From Incurvaria masculella (Eukaryota > Arthropoda > Insecta > Lepidoptera > Incurvariidae), in contig OX335641.1 in NCBI GenBank assembly GCA_946894095.1, forward strand, positions 17,006,501 through 17,070,500: a stretch of DNA of 64,000 bases, given 5' to 3'. Position numbers and translations under genes: made by a program. The notes beneath the pieces were generated by a model, which saw only the letters and a list, made by a program, of their open reading frames with translations, did not search any database and was not told the DNA's origin. Of the stretch, positions 50,463 through 62,288 are shown one piece after another. The stretch's first letter is position 1, and each line of letters opens with the position of its first letter.

Positions 50463-50632
50463 GAGGGCCGAGTGCACGAAAGGACAAAAAATCAAAATCA
50501 ACGTCAAAGTATGATCAAACATGTCACTTTGTGTGGACAGTATGGAAGGAACTCTATGTTGATAACTAAAAGTGACGTGTTTGAACATTGGTTAACTCGG
50601 CCGTCTCTTCGTGCAACCGGAGCTGAGTCTTG
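50463..50632. mobile_element. MITE, relative of 30026-30240
   Basis: GGGCCGAGTGCACGAAAGGA at the left, AACTCGGCCGTCTCTTCGTG + CAACCGG at the right, with AAAGTGACGTGTTTGAACAT inside. Confidence 0.78.
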
Positions 50633-51207
50633 ATAGACTGATAAATGAATTGTCATCTTCACATTAACAACATCGTTAAAACAGCATCAGTGTTGCTTGA
50701 AATTGTCAATAGGAAAATCAAGGTATTTAAGAATCTGTCAGCGTTTATCCTCCTCGCTTGTTCGCAGCAACCTTGAATATCAACCGCAAGCATATTCACG
50801 TAGATAGCCTAGAAAACGGTCCAATGGTTATTTTAATATTATTTTGGCTACTATAATCACACGCAAGTAGACTGACAAATAAGTTACTAAGCACATAAGT
50901 TTTTTTTGTGCATTACATAAAATTCCAAATAGGCAACTAGACTGACCTGAACTGATTTAAAGGCCACAGGAACCAACACAGCTTCTAATGCAACAATAAC
51001 ACGCTCCGAAAAAAAAAATATTGCAAGACTAGTGCGACTTATTCTCCTCATATTTCGGAGATACTTCAGAAAATAGTTTAATAAAAAGTATATAATTTTA
51101 TGTTTGCAGTACCTTTAGATTATATTACTGTAGCAAAATTTGTGTACTTACTTATGCTTTCATTTAAATAGCTTCTTGTACTACTTTTCAGATTGGCGAA
51201 CATGTTT

Positions 51208-51370
51208 GAAAACTTACGGCTTTTCACGCGGCGGGAGGAGACATTCTGTGGGAGGAGGAGACGGCTGTTGCGTGCAGAAGTAGCGGCTGCCTCCTTGACA
51301 ACGGGCTGAACGATCAGCTCGAAACGTCGGAAAAGGTCTCCTCCCGCCACGTGAAAAGCCGTAAGTTTTC
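51208..51370. repeat. Long hairpin with 35-bp arms
   Basis: The left arm GAAAACTTACGGCTTTTCAC + GCGGCGGGAGGAGAC (51208-51242) pairs with 51336-51370, one mismatch. The 93-bp core ends in CAGCTCGAAACGTCGGAAAA, a wording found near ends of Penelope-like elements. Confidence 0.85.
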
Positions 51371-51784
51371 AAAAAAGCTTCTTATACATTCGTCTTTTTG
51401 TGTCCGTGTATTATTTCAGAAAATATATTGATTTATTCCGTTTCTCGATTATACTTAAATACAGCGTGGGGCAACAGTCACGACGGGGCTTAAAAACAAA
51501 ATATGACATTGACACTGACATTTGGTATTCTTTTGTTTTCACAAATAATAAAATACATTTTGGAGATTCATCTGGATAATTTGAGCTTTATCCAACATTG
51601 GCGATTATAAGGCAGGCTTTCGGCGAGCGTTTAGTCTCGAGATTTTCAACAATTCACTGGCCCGCTCGTCCTACAGATTTAACAGCGTAATGAACCCAGG
51701 GCAACCGAGCAGTTAAAGGCGAATATCCGAACTGAAATACAGTTGCTTACTCCTCATGTTGTGAGGAAAGTAATGAGGTTGCAA

Positions 51785-52140
51785 AAACTGGACATGGATG
51801 GCTAATACCAAACTGACCGTCATATATTAGCCTAAAACACCACATGGGATTGAAATGCCATGCCATGACCTTCCTTATATTGCTCGGCTACATTGAACTG
51901 GATGGAAATCACGGACAATTTTCATTGCAGCCTCGACCATCGTTCATTCAATGCGATGGTACCTGCTATTAGTAAGGAACTGTAGGTTTTACTACAGTTT
52001 TACGTGGAATCAGAACCACGGGCGGCCTCAACGGTTCAAAATGGTCACCCATCGCGAACCTAACCGCGCTCAGAGGTGCTTCACCAAACTTATCGAATCG
52101 CAAGGCGTCGCGTCGTGCCACTAGGCTACCGAGACTGAAA
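51785..52140 (-). mobile_element. SINE copy with 5S-like and tRNA-like head
   Basis: On the minus strand the head reads GGTAGCCTAGTGG (A-box-like), GAGCGCGGTTAGGTTCGCGA then TGGGTGACCATTTTG (5S-like) and GTGGTTCTGATTCCACG (B-box-like), followed by the common body ending at TTGGTATTAGCCATCCATGT. Confidence 0.7.
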
Positions 52141-52328
52141 AACAAACATTAATATATTTGTATAAAATATCTTAATGAGTTGTTGTTTATTATTTGATAT
52201 CTATTTAAGATTATAAAAAAAAGGTTATAACCAGTTGCAAACCCTGCGTCACTTATGCCCCACCTTGTATAAGTATTTTATAGACAGCTGCGAGTTGCTC
52301 CCAAAAAACAACCCATTGATTCATTGCA

Positions 52329-52368
52329 TACGGTCGATCTTCGTGCATTCATACGAAGATCGACCGTA
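52329..52368. repeat. Perfect 16-bp palindrome with 8-nt loop
   Basis: TACGGTCGATCTTCGT, loop GCATTCAT, ACGAAGATCGACCGTA. It stands alone in AT-rich DNA. Confidence 0.95.
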
Positions 52369-52520
52369 AGAGAAGATGTTATACATAAAACCTTATTCAG
52401 TTCTTTTCAAGTTGTTTTGAACTCAGCTTGAGGGAATGCATGTAAAATATTGTCAGTTAAATCTTCTGGATTATATATTTCCGGCAATTGTTCATGTGCT
52501 CTTTTGAATGCGATTCTGAG

Positions 52521-52556
52521 TTATAAAATAAGTTATAAAATAAGTTATAAAATAGT
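52521..52556. repeat. Three tandem AGTTATAAAATA units
   Basis: Three near-identical 12-bp repeats. Short tandem repeat of no clear origin. Confidence 0.85.
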
Positions 52557-53107
52557 TCTGTAGTTGGCTTGAAATTCGCAGTTTCTCACTATCGAAATAA
52601 AGCGACAAAAATGTTAGTGAACGGCAATTTTTTTTAAATGCAAAAAAAATAATATTACTTAGGTTCTTATTTTTACTTCCAGAATTATTTATGTACGCAT
52701 TCAAAACAGCACCCTGCATACGTATATTTAAATCGATAAAGAGTAATTAGTATAGTGCAGCGGTTTATACAAGGAACCTTACATGTGAATGTCATTGTGT
52801 TTATAGAATCGTTATCTCAAATGACGTTATATAATAACAAATATTGTTACAAATAATTAAGATGAATACCGTTTTAAGACTATAAACTAAGCTGAGAGTA
52901 GATACGTAATTTTTTTTAAATGCTATAATGTTGATATCTAATTGTTCTGAAAGCATATTCTAGCAGCCTTTTTGATTACCATCCTTGTGTGATGTTTTAT
53001 ATTATTTGGTAGATTATTGTGGATTTAGAAATACCTATATTTTTTTGCCATAATTTGTTCGTGTTGTTGGTATGTGTATATAGCTGACCTTAGTTTTCTT
53101 AAAAATG

Positions 53108-53275
53108 TGTAATTTTTTTATGTATTGTTTTGTTGTAATAGCGGAAAAATAAATACACACTGTGAAAATTTCAGCTGCCTACCTATTATGGTTGATGAGA
53201 TACAGCCCTGTGACAGACGGACGGACGGACAGACGGACGGACGGACCGACAGACGGACGGACAGCGGTGGCTTAT
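53108..53275 (+). mobile_element. GGTTCCG element, internal fragment
   Basis: GTAATAGCGGAAAAATAAAT to GACGGACAGCGGTGGCTTA; lost both ends. Joined directly to the next copy. Confidence 0.75.
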
Positions 53276-53562
53276 TCGGAGTCGAACTCGCACACGAAGG
53301 GTTCCGTACCATCGTACAACATTTTCACAAAAAAAAACACGTTTCTTGTATGCCCTTCCCTTAAGTTTTTATCTTTTTTTATTTAATTCCTATTTGTTGT
53401 TACTTATAGCAGCAAAATAAATACACACTCTGTGAACATTTTAGCTGCCTACCTATTACGGTTCATGAGATACAGCCCTGTAACAGACGGACGGACGGAC
53501 GGACAGCGGAGGCTTAGTAATAGGGTTCCGTTGGCACCCTTTGGGTACGGAACCCTAAAAAC
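53276..53562 (+). mobile_element. GGTTCCG element, near full length, tandem to the previous one
   Basis: TCGGAGTCGAACTCGCACAC to GGGTACGGAACCCTAAAAA. The tandem junction suggests unequal exchange between copies or template switching. Confidence 0.8.
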
Positions 53563-53937
53563 GAGAATTTAAATTTACATTGAGAGCTCAGCCCCTTTGC
53601 GGGGTACTTCAGGGCCACGAGTCAACTTAGAGCCTGTTTTGGGTACCAACCCAAGAGGAGGGAAGAAGTGGCATGCGGTCGATATCGCGTTTCCGCCGCA
53701 TAGTTAAAGTGACCATATAATTGTGTGGGAATCTGGCGGCGCGTCTTATGCCACCAATGTATGCACGAAACATAAGTCGAAACATAACGCCACCGCGCGA
53801 ATGTGCTCTAAAATTAGTTATTCAAGTCAGTTCCCACCCACACAAACCCTCCAAAACGTCTGCGACTATGTTTGTGTGTGGCATGTGCGTTTAAGTTGGG
53901 TTGCTGGTTTTTTAAAAGTGGTGACTTATAGTCAGTG

Positions 53938-55090
53938 TTTGCAGCGCCGACCGTGGCTATTTTTTTGCCTTTCTGTTAGCGAGATTTGAACGAGAAAACA
54001 ATCCAAAACACATACATTATTTAGAATTTCGAAAGCCTGGTTTAGATTTATTTCCCATGAAATAAAGGTTCCCCAGGGTCTTATAGTATGCGCGCTAGAT
54101 GGCACATCTCCTTCCTTGTTATCTATGGTACCAACCATTGAAACAAACTAGCAATACGATAATACTTTCATTTTCTACGTGACCTTCGACGGTGACCTCC
54201 GGCCTTCCGGATTCAGGATAACAATCCACTTTTGAATTACTAGTCTGCGGAATCCTTATTACTATCTAGACTATTCTACTATTATATACGACTATTATAC
54301 CACGCATTTGTTATTAAGTATCGTTTTGGCAATAATTATATATTTCATGGAATCATCTAGGTGTGAGGATGCTTCAGATGTTTTGTAAAATGTTTCGTTA
54401 TCCGTTTGTAATAAAAATATCTACTGTCCCATAGAAAAGCAATGAGTTATGGCAACGAATATGTTCGATAAAATAAACCCATAAGTCAATTATACATTGA
54501 GTCGCTCATATGTGAAAACAGGTATTTGAACCACGAACTGCCTGTACGCATGGCCAATGTCAATGCCTTTGCAACGTGTAAGTAAGTACCTAAGTAACTA
54601 TACTTATCCAGTAATTGTTTGTGCTAAAATAATGGCTGCCAACAACCTTTCAACATTTGAAGTTGTATCAGCGTTCTCCTCTCGCTGGTAACTGTTTACG
54701 TAATTTGCTCGCGAGTTTTCCATGAAGATTTGGTAATCATTGAGCATTACCTACCTGGTGTGTCCATAATCCACGTAAATACGACCAGATTTGTCAGCGC
54801 TTTCAACATAAAAATAACTAAGTAGATATGGAAATGAAGGGGTCAAATATTTATTATAAACAGAAGTTAAGAACGAAATTGATATTTAAGACCAAAGTCA
54901 TGGAATCTCTGGCTTTATCATCGGCTGAACCTTATCACCACTGACGATAATCAGAGCCCTACCAAAATAGGTTTCATGGGAAATAAATCTAAAGGCTTTC
55001 GAAATTCTAAATAATTTATGTGTTTTGGATTGTTTTCTCGTTAAAATCTCGCTAACAGAAAGACAATTAGCCACGGTCGGCACTGCAAAA
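53938..55090. mobile_element. 1.15-kb element with about 130-bp terminal inverted repeats
   Basis: The left arm starts TTTGCAGCGCCGACCGTGGC; the right arm ends GCCACGGTCGGCACTGCAAA. The arms share GTTAGCGAGATTT, GAGAAAACAATCCAAAACAC, TTTAGAATTTCGAAAGCCT and AGATTTATTTCCCATGAAA. The 900-bp middle has no long open frame. Confidence 0.85.
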
Positions 55091-55198
55091 ACTGAGATAG
55101 CCATTACAGTCAGTGCAGCGAAATAGCAGCTTTTCTTGACATGGGCATTTTAGCAGTTTTTGGTTTGATTTTCCTCGGCTACGTGTTCTCCCTACCTG

Positions 55199-55660
55199 CA
55201 ATATCGTCACCCACGCCTTTGCATAAATTAAACGGACGGGACTCGACATGCGGTCTTCGTTCTTGCTGGGGAGCGAGGATGTGAGGGTCTGAGGGTGTGT
55301 GTATGTGTGTAGCGACGCTGCACGTTCGTGTGAGCGCGACTGTCTGGCGGCGCGGGCGCAGGCGCGGGGAGGTGACCTTGTCGCGGCGCGCAGACGCCGC
55401 GGGCCGGTGTGGAGCGGCGGGGGAAGCGGGGTGCGGTCGCGACTCGTTCGCCAATTTTGCGGCGAGGTCGTCGACTCCGGCGCATACGCGAGGACACGCA
55501 CACACTCGCAGCTCTCGCGCGAGGTGGGACGTGCCACCGCCGCGCCGCTGCCGCCGCCGCCCGCTCCGCCGCGAGTGCGGCCATGTTGGAAAACCGCCGA
55601 ATGCCGCATGTATCGCTATGCAGATCCAGTGCACACCTTCATGAGCCTCTAGTGCTCGGA
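55199..55660. promoter_or_regulatory. CpG-rich block, candidate promoter or first exon
   Basis: GC-rich from 55250 to 55600 with overlapping open frames on both strands. On the minus strand a donor-like TTGCAG-GTAGGG falls at 55198, and GCGGCCATGTTGG at about 55578 resembles a YY1/Pho-type site. No protein identified. Confidence 0.35.
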
Positions 55661-57680
55661 TAGGTCGTTCAAGTACCGCTCATTGAGTAGGAGAGGGCAC
55701 AAGTCAGTGATTACAGCTTATCGATAGAGGACAGGGTTCAAATTGCAAAGTAAATGTATAAATAATGCTAAAGAGCTGTTATTCATTTTGGTATGACTAG
55801 TTGCAAAAGCAAACATGGCTTTCTGAAAAAGAAAAAGTTGAAAACAGCGCTCGTCTAGTACATATACGTTTAATATATAAATCTAAATATATATACTCAG
55901 TATTAGTATCTGGTGTAAAGTAACTATAGATATTATCTCTTGCTTTGTAAAGTGCTTATATACCTACCTCAAAGTTAATGGCAAACAGGCTATAAAAGAA
56001 ATCAATAATATCATCAAGTATTTTTAAGACCTTACACTTTTTCATCACATAAACATCTGCCGATATGAAAATGTGCATAAAAATCAAGTTGTTGGGCTTT
56101 GTCCCAATGGATCTTACAAGTTTTTTGCATTAAAGAAAATTGAATTAATTCTTTTCCCCTGATTATCCCAATTAAAAAAATGCCACCATGAAAAGTTCAT
56201 CTTTCCGTAGAGATTTCGAGCTTGTGACATCAGTGGTTGATTTCTTCATGTAAAAAATTAAGAGTCAGAGTTTTCCTAGAGTTTTTCAAAGGCAGTTAGA
56301 ATATTTCTCACATTCTCTACATAGCACATGTAATATTTTCATATATTTCCTAGAGCGCACACCATAACAAAACTTAACGGTTGCTATCTAACTCGATCCA
56401 TAATAATCACAAATAAGTAATGAGCACCTGAAATTCGCAAAATATAGCATATTTTATATTATAAATGACAAGCAAGGCATCACAACCAGAGCCAATTGCA
56501 ATGTATTAACCCGTGCAATTTTTTTCCGTACAGAACTCTGCAAGAGATGTAAACCGCTGCGTCTGCTACGCCGCCCACCGCGCCTTCGCGGTCGCCCGCC
56601 CTACGATTCAGTCGCCCGCCCAACTAGACCAATGTCACGTATCCTTCACCAGAGAATCAAAACACTCCTATGTTTGTAACTATAATTGGTTAATTATTTT
56701 ATTACGATCAAAATCATGCCTTATTCAAGCATTAATATGATAAAGATGACAAGTGAAACAATACTAGTAATACCAAATGTTCAGGTCATATATAAAAGTA
56801 ACAGGTAATTTTTTATTGACTTATTAAATAAAAACAATTTTAGCAACAGTGTATTTTTTTTGTTTTCCTTTAATTTAACGGAATTGCAGGGTTGCATGTG
56901 TCCATGTTGTTACAATGGAAAAATAAAGAATCAATTTTACCTCAAAGTCGACAGAGCAATATCACGGTAAGGTATGAATTGGTCTCTATTACCGGTGTAA
57001 CTACATGGAAATAAGTCACTGTACTTGTCCAAATAAAGTTAATGCAGGAAATATGCAGTTTAAAATGCAATTTACATGAAGAGGTAAATAAAAACATAAA
57101 TCTGTATTTTATGTATATAATCAAAGATTAGAAAATTATAAGAATTGCATTCTTTGTCGATTGGCTAAGGCACAATTTGGCATTACACAACATATTTACC
57201 CCCTAAATATGTTGAACGCATGTTGTTAATAAGCAAAATAAATGTATAAAGGGAGATCAGAAAAAAGGAGATATACATCGACGTATGGAGATATAGCACT
57301 AATATGTTTCTGTTTGTTACCTTCTGTCGTAAGCTTCGTGCCAACCATTTTGGCCGATATAAACCTGTTTCCACAAATACAGTCATGCCCTCTTCTTTGA
57401 CCTCAGAAAAGGCTCTTGAGCTCAGCTTTAGGTTTCAAATTCAAGATTATCAAAATAAACACTCGTATTCATCGTCAAACTAGATGCATATTTTAATGCT
57501 ATTTCATTTTATGATCATTCAGTTGGAGACAGTCCAAAGCATATACTTCATGTTGAATTTTAAAATGGCCGATATTTAAAAATATATTTGGATTTACATT
57601 GATCTATATGAAGTTAAATTATTGGCATTGCGACTAAGATGTATTTGCACATTTTATGACATTATTAATAACTAATTTTT
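55661..57680. other. AT-rich stretch, no recognised gene
   Basis: A small GC-richer patch at 56525-56660 follows an acceptor-like TTTTTTTCCGTACAG and reads NSARDVNRCVCYAAHRAFAV, without known similarity. A single short exon cannot be excluded. Confidence 0.3.
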
Positions 57681-57689
57681 TTTTTCGAA

Positions 57690-58530
57690 AAAACAGTGCT
57701 CAAATTACCGCTTACTTATCTTCTCTAATCTATAAAAGAATCCACCAGCAGAACAAGTTCACGATGGAGATAGAGAATGAAGAAAGCATTGCATTTCTGG
57801 ACGTGCTAGTAATGAAGAAAAATGACAGTGCAATGGGTACATTAAACCTACTCACAGTAACAGGCACATCAATACGAGCTCTCATCATCATCATCCAGCA
57901 CAGCTGCGTTCAGTCACAGCGTCTCTCGTGAACCGAGCACGCGGAATCTGCGAACTCAAACATGTGAAGGAGGTGTTCCAATAAAAATTGCCTCAAGACT
58001 CGAAAGGATCTTGGGCCACCACAAGCAGCAGGAGAAATGATACAGAGGGCTGACGTCTGAAGGCAGTGTGCATACCTCCTATATGTACGACGAATAACCG
58101 ACCGTATAGGAGAAGTCTTCAGTAGAATAGGTATCAAAGTATTTTTCCAACCTCTTACAAAAGTATCTACCATGCTGATGTCAGTAATAGAGAAGATCCC
58201 ATTACAGGCCCCCGAAGTCTACAAAACATGTAGCTGTGGGAAGAGCTACATTGTTGCAAACAAGAGTGGTAAAAGCAGATCAGAGCGGTGAAAAACAATG
58301 AGTGTTATGAGTCAGCGTAAGCAATCTGTGAACATACATACCTTACCAGTGGAGGAAATCATTGGATTCCTTTTGACCAAGCTGAAACGGAGTAGAAAGG
58401 CACTACATTCCACTCGTAATCCGAGAATCCATTAAGATGGTGGCAGACAAGGCTTCACAACTTAAACAGAGATGAGAGCATGAAACTTTCACCGTCTTGT
58501 TCTCCGTTATTGGCGCAACACACGACCGCA
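57690..58530 (+). pseudogene. Penelope-like retroelement fragment (RT 3' part into GIY-YIG domain)
   Basis: Reads KFTMEIENEESIAFLDVLV at about 57750-57815, the RT segment typical of Penelope-like elements, then a decayed HTDRYLH-like part, YVRRITDRIGEVFSRIGIKV, APEVYKTCSCGKSYIV (start of the GIY-YIG endonuclease, about 58205-58255) and LNRDESMKLSPSCSP (58460-58505). Stops and shifts throughout. The 5' half of RT is missing. Confidence 0.85.
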
Positions 58531-58829
58531 AGGCATCGTTTGCACGGATAAATTCATAGCTGAGCAAAGTGCTGTGAAACTACCCTCATCGGCGGCGGGA
58601 GCTACCCACAGCTACAATCTTCGCAGCCGGCGACCTGTAGTTGATTTCTGACTGGACGACTTGCCGGAAGCCCTCCATGTCGCGCAGCGTGTCCTGAAGA
58701 AGTCCACGATGAGGTGGACGAAGCTTCGACTTAAACAAGTAAGCGATAATTTGAGTTCTGTTTATCCGAAAAAAAAAACCTGTTTACACAACAAAAAGCT
58801 AGGAAAACATAAACATAATAATATATAAA

Positions 58830-59235
58830 GAAATTGAGAATCCACCGGCGGCGCCGGTGAGATGGCGTCCTCCAAGCACGTCGGTGGCGGTGGCGCTTTT
58901 CCAGACAACTGAGTCATGCTTCGAACGATGGGTAGTGGTATTAAACACGTGGGACCACCACCCTAATCCCGAAGAGCCCCACATGCGCCAGAATGCTGAG
59001 CGCCGGTTTACATACATAGGACGAAGACATTTAGATTCTTTATCTATATCGTCGGTAGAATATGGAATACCCTTCCTGCCAAGGTATTTCCCCCAGAGTG
59101 CAACATGGTATGAATGAGCACTTTGCCGGCCGGCATGGTTTTCGCAGCCCCTGTGTAAATTATAAAGTCCATGGGCATCGTTGCAATGTGAGAGCCTGGC
59201 GTATTTCATATGCAGCGCTTAATTTAAAAAATCTA
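58830..59235 (+). mobile_element. Jockey-type LINE 3' fragment
   Basis: GTAGAATATGGAATACCCTT, CAAGGTATTTCCCCCAGAGT and TTGCCGGCCGGCATGGTTTT encode the end of ORF2, here on the plus strand; the rest of the element is absent. Confidence 0.7.
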
Positions 59236-60079
59236 TACAAAGTTATATTTGTTAGGTTGGACCCAAGGCTGGCTGCGTAAAACAAAAAATATAGCGAATT
59301 TGATTTCTGCGCAGCCGCTGGCGCTTGGCGGTTGTAGGACAATATCCATCCCGGTAGTGCAATCGCCTGGTAAATGTTTATACGAGCAACGTGGAGGCAG
59401 TGACCAAGCGAAGCAGCAGAAGATCGAGAGAAGAGAGAAGAGAAGAGTCTCGTGCCTAATTCGCGCCGTTGAATTGCTCCTACTTGCCAGGTCATTACTT
59501 GGTCATAAATAAATGACCAAGAGTTATTACTTCTGCTTAGATTAGCAAAAATGATATCACGATACATAACATTAATAGTTAGCTCCTGAAAACATTGGGA
59601 GACCGCAAAAATATCTCTGTTGAAAGTTCAAGGGTTTTTTAGAGCAAGCTCGATATTCTCGCCGGTCTGGTCCGTCCCACATTTTTGCACGGATGTGATA
59701 TAAAAATTAACCTACTTCACATAGAGTTCGGCGCCCTCGATTCTGGAAATAGTATTTTTAGCTGGTAGATTAGCACGTGCCAACTTTGCAATACCATATA
59801 GATAAAACACGCGAGCGTGTCGTGAGCCGATTGAGGATTCGAGCCAGTTTAACAATAAACTTCCTCAATATTTCAGCTGTCCAATTCAATAGTATTTATC
59901 TCATTAAATAAGCTGTATAATTTAATAGGATTTACTTATTAAATAGTATGGGATATCTTAATTTTTTTTTATTTAAATTAACATCCTATTTCATTATGAT
60001 TCGTATGAATGTACCTACAACTTAGTTTTCCAAATACTCTTGCATGACAATATTGCCTAGTAAACATGTATATTGTTGC

Positions 60080-60290
60080 AAACCATGGGAGTCACTTCTT
60101 GCCGAGAGATTTCCCCCAATGTACCTATTGGGTCCCTCAAACTTGGTATGAGGAAGAACTTTGCCGGCCGGCATGGTTTTCGTAACCCCCAAGAAAGATC
60201 GAAAGCCCATTGGGCGTCATTCGGCACCTCTTGTGAGGTTCTAGCGCACGCCACACAACACACACAAATGCTCTAAATAAAATAAAGGTT
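60080..60290 (+). mobile_element. Jockey-type LINE 3' fragment with tail
   Basis: GCCGAGAGATTTCCCCCAAT, TTTGCCGGCCGGCATGGTTT and AGAAAGATCGAAAGCCCATT, ending CTCTAAATAAAATAAAGG. Same family as 58830-59235. Confidence 0.65.
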
Positions 60291-60522
60291 TTTCATACTT
60301 GTAAATAATGTAAGGGGAAAAAAATTATGCAATAACTGCAATCATATTATTATATGGGAGCAACAGGGCTAAATTGTATCGAACAAGTAATACATTTTAA
60401 GTGAGCTTTGGTAATCAAGGTATCTCAGAATTTAGGAATCTAAAACTCTAAAGGAATAAAGGGTCTCTTTCTGTACACTGCTCTCTTTCTGTGCAACTGT
60501 TCTTTGTTTTAGCACAATTAAA

Positions 60523-60710
60523 ATTAAGGTGGCCCAACCCGGCGGGACTAACTCATTCACGGGCACGGCACAAAACCGTGCTATCGCGCTCTGAGACCTT
60601 CTCTGTTTTAAAAGAAAAAGACAGTCTCCGTGATGAGTAAGATGCAACATGTCCACAAAGCAGACAATGCCCATAGGTTTGATTTGGTAAGATTTATGAA
60701 GAAAATAAAT
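60523..60710. mobile_element. Partial copy of the TTAA-flanked element
   Basis: TTAAGGTGGCCCAACCCG, then GGCACGGCACAAAACCGTGC and ATGAGTAAGATGCAACATGT run collinear with the reversed right end of 6058-6607. No second end found. Confidence 0.75.
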
Positions 60711-61079
60711 AAACTAGCGCAGCCTCTGGAGCACGATAGTAAAAAAGATACGTTCGAATTAAGATCAGCTTTTATAAAACAAGGATGGTTTTACAATCGA
60801 CCAGCTACACACCCACTGCAGCGGGTCGTCGAACTTCGGCGCTCTATTTTTTTGTCTAATTGTATCCACTGCGACTTGTACGAGGATCGTAACGCGCATT
60901 AATCGATACATTCTACCGGACGAAACGAATGGGTCTTCCAGCGATAAATTTATAATAACAGTTAAAATAATTTTTTTCACTTAAACGGTTTATTTCTTTG
61001 GTATTGTGCAAATAAAGCATTTACCACTAGTCGTTTCTAACGTCATCTTTGCGAGATTTTGTATGCTGTGCTGTTGGGG
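60711..61079. other. Stretch without recognised features
   Basis: An open frame continuing from the partial element to 60902 has no known similarity. Confidence 0.35.
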
Positions 61080-61272
61080 ATTTCCCCTTAACAAAGCTGC
61101 CTACGACAAAAAGTCAAATCAGGACTGATCAAGGCTGAGTTAATCAATGTTCAAACACGTCACTTTTAGTGAAACGCATGGAGTTCCTTCCATACTGTCA
61201 ATACAAAGTGACGCGCATATTCATACGTTGACGATGATTTTGATTTTTTGTCCTTACGTGGACTCGGCCCTT
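61080..61272. mobile_element. MITE, third copy of the 30026-30240 family
   Basis: GGCTGAGTTAATCAATGTTC, GTCACTTTTAGTGAAACGCA and GATTTTTTGTCCTTACGTGG; the ends are eroded. Confidence 0.7.
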
Positions 61273-62099
61273 AGTCATAGATTAAAAATGTCTAATTGTT
61301 AGACATTTTAATTGAATTAAATTTTGTTATCTTATTATGTTATTAATATTTTTTTATTAAACCAGGATATTAGATAGAAATACACTATTATACAATTTTA
61401 AATATAAAAGCTAAAATAGTATTTAATTATTTATTAAAATTTAAAAAATTTAGCGTTATTTTAGTTAATTTAGAGGATTTTGTTTATTAATTGATAATAC
61501 CAGAATAAATTTACTTACTTCAATTATAACAAAATTGAATTTTTGGTTCTTAAAATGTTTTATGGATATGAAGTTGTAGGTTTTCTGGCTATAGTAGTTA
61601 AACCCCTTGTAAAATTCTCACAAAACACATGTCCTGATATCTCTGAAGAAGCTAAGCTCAATAGAGCTACAGAAAAGGCACCCATCCGTAAGGCAAATAG
61701 TTATTCTCACATTCGCCATGCAGCCCCAAAAAGACAAGCCAGCTGAGTTCTGCAGCAAGGAGCCGGACCGGGAGGATCAAGAAATCAACTTTAAAGATTA
61801 GTAAAATACGTCCAAAGGGGACTAATAGATAACTTATCACGATTGATGGTTCAGTGGCCCTACCGCACCGCGGTCGACCGACCGACACAGTGGGCTAAAA
61901 TTAGCCATAGTCTGACGTCGAGGCATATCTACCGGCGGAGACGCGCCGCCGCGCCTCGTGTATTAGATCGTATTGCGAATTCGCGCTAGCCCAACTGGCG
62001 GGTAGGTACGATTGAAGATATAGTACAGATATAGGCCCCGGTAACTAGAAGCTGAAGTTCACCTGACACCTAAGACTATTTTTGGGCCACACGCCCTGA
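61273..62099. other. AT-rich stretch, no recognised gene
   Basis: A short GC-richer patch near 61850-62000 (CGCACCGCGGTCGACCGACC, GGCGGAGACGCGCCGCC) has no recognisable coding content. Confidence 0.35.
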
Positions 62100-62225
62100 A
62101 GGCAAAGTCCGCTAAAAAGTCCACTTTCGAGCGTTAGCGTTATGAGATACAATAAAATTTGGCACAATTTTGTTTGATTCCGTCGTTGTTTCATAGCGCT
62201 AACGCTCGAAAGTGGAGTTACGCTT
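62100..62225. mobile_element. Foldback MITE (GTCCGCTAA ends), third copy
   Basis: AAAGTCCGCTAAAAAGTCCA at the left, TCGAAAGTGGAGTTACGCTT at the right. Both arms carry the inner motif (GAGCGTTAGCGTTATGAGAT and CATAGCGCTAACGCTCGAAA). Confidence 0.72.
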
Positions 62226-62288
62226 CTGGAGGTCCATATTTCATTTTTTTTTTGCCGTTAAATGCAAATGATAAATGGCTACCAGACC

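Noticed and set aside
51300..51335. Working hammerhead ribozyme
   Set aside because: CTGAACGA does not fit CTGANGA and no stable stem II is formed.
55067..55609. 180-codon minus-strand open frame
   Set aside because: Three overlapping frames on both strands are open in the same GC-rich block, as expected from base composition. No recognisable domain.
57656..57931. Novel 91-residue host protein
   Set aside because: The frame contains Penelope-type RT motifs and runs into decayed Penelope sequence.
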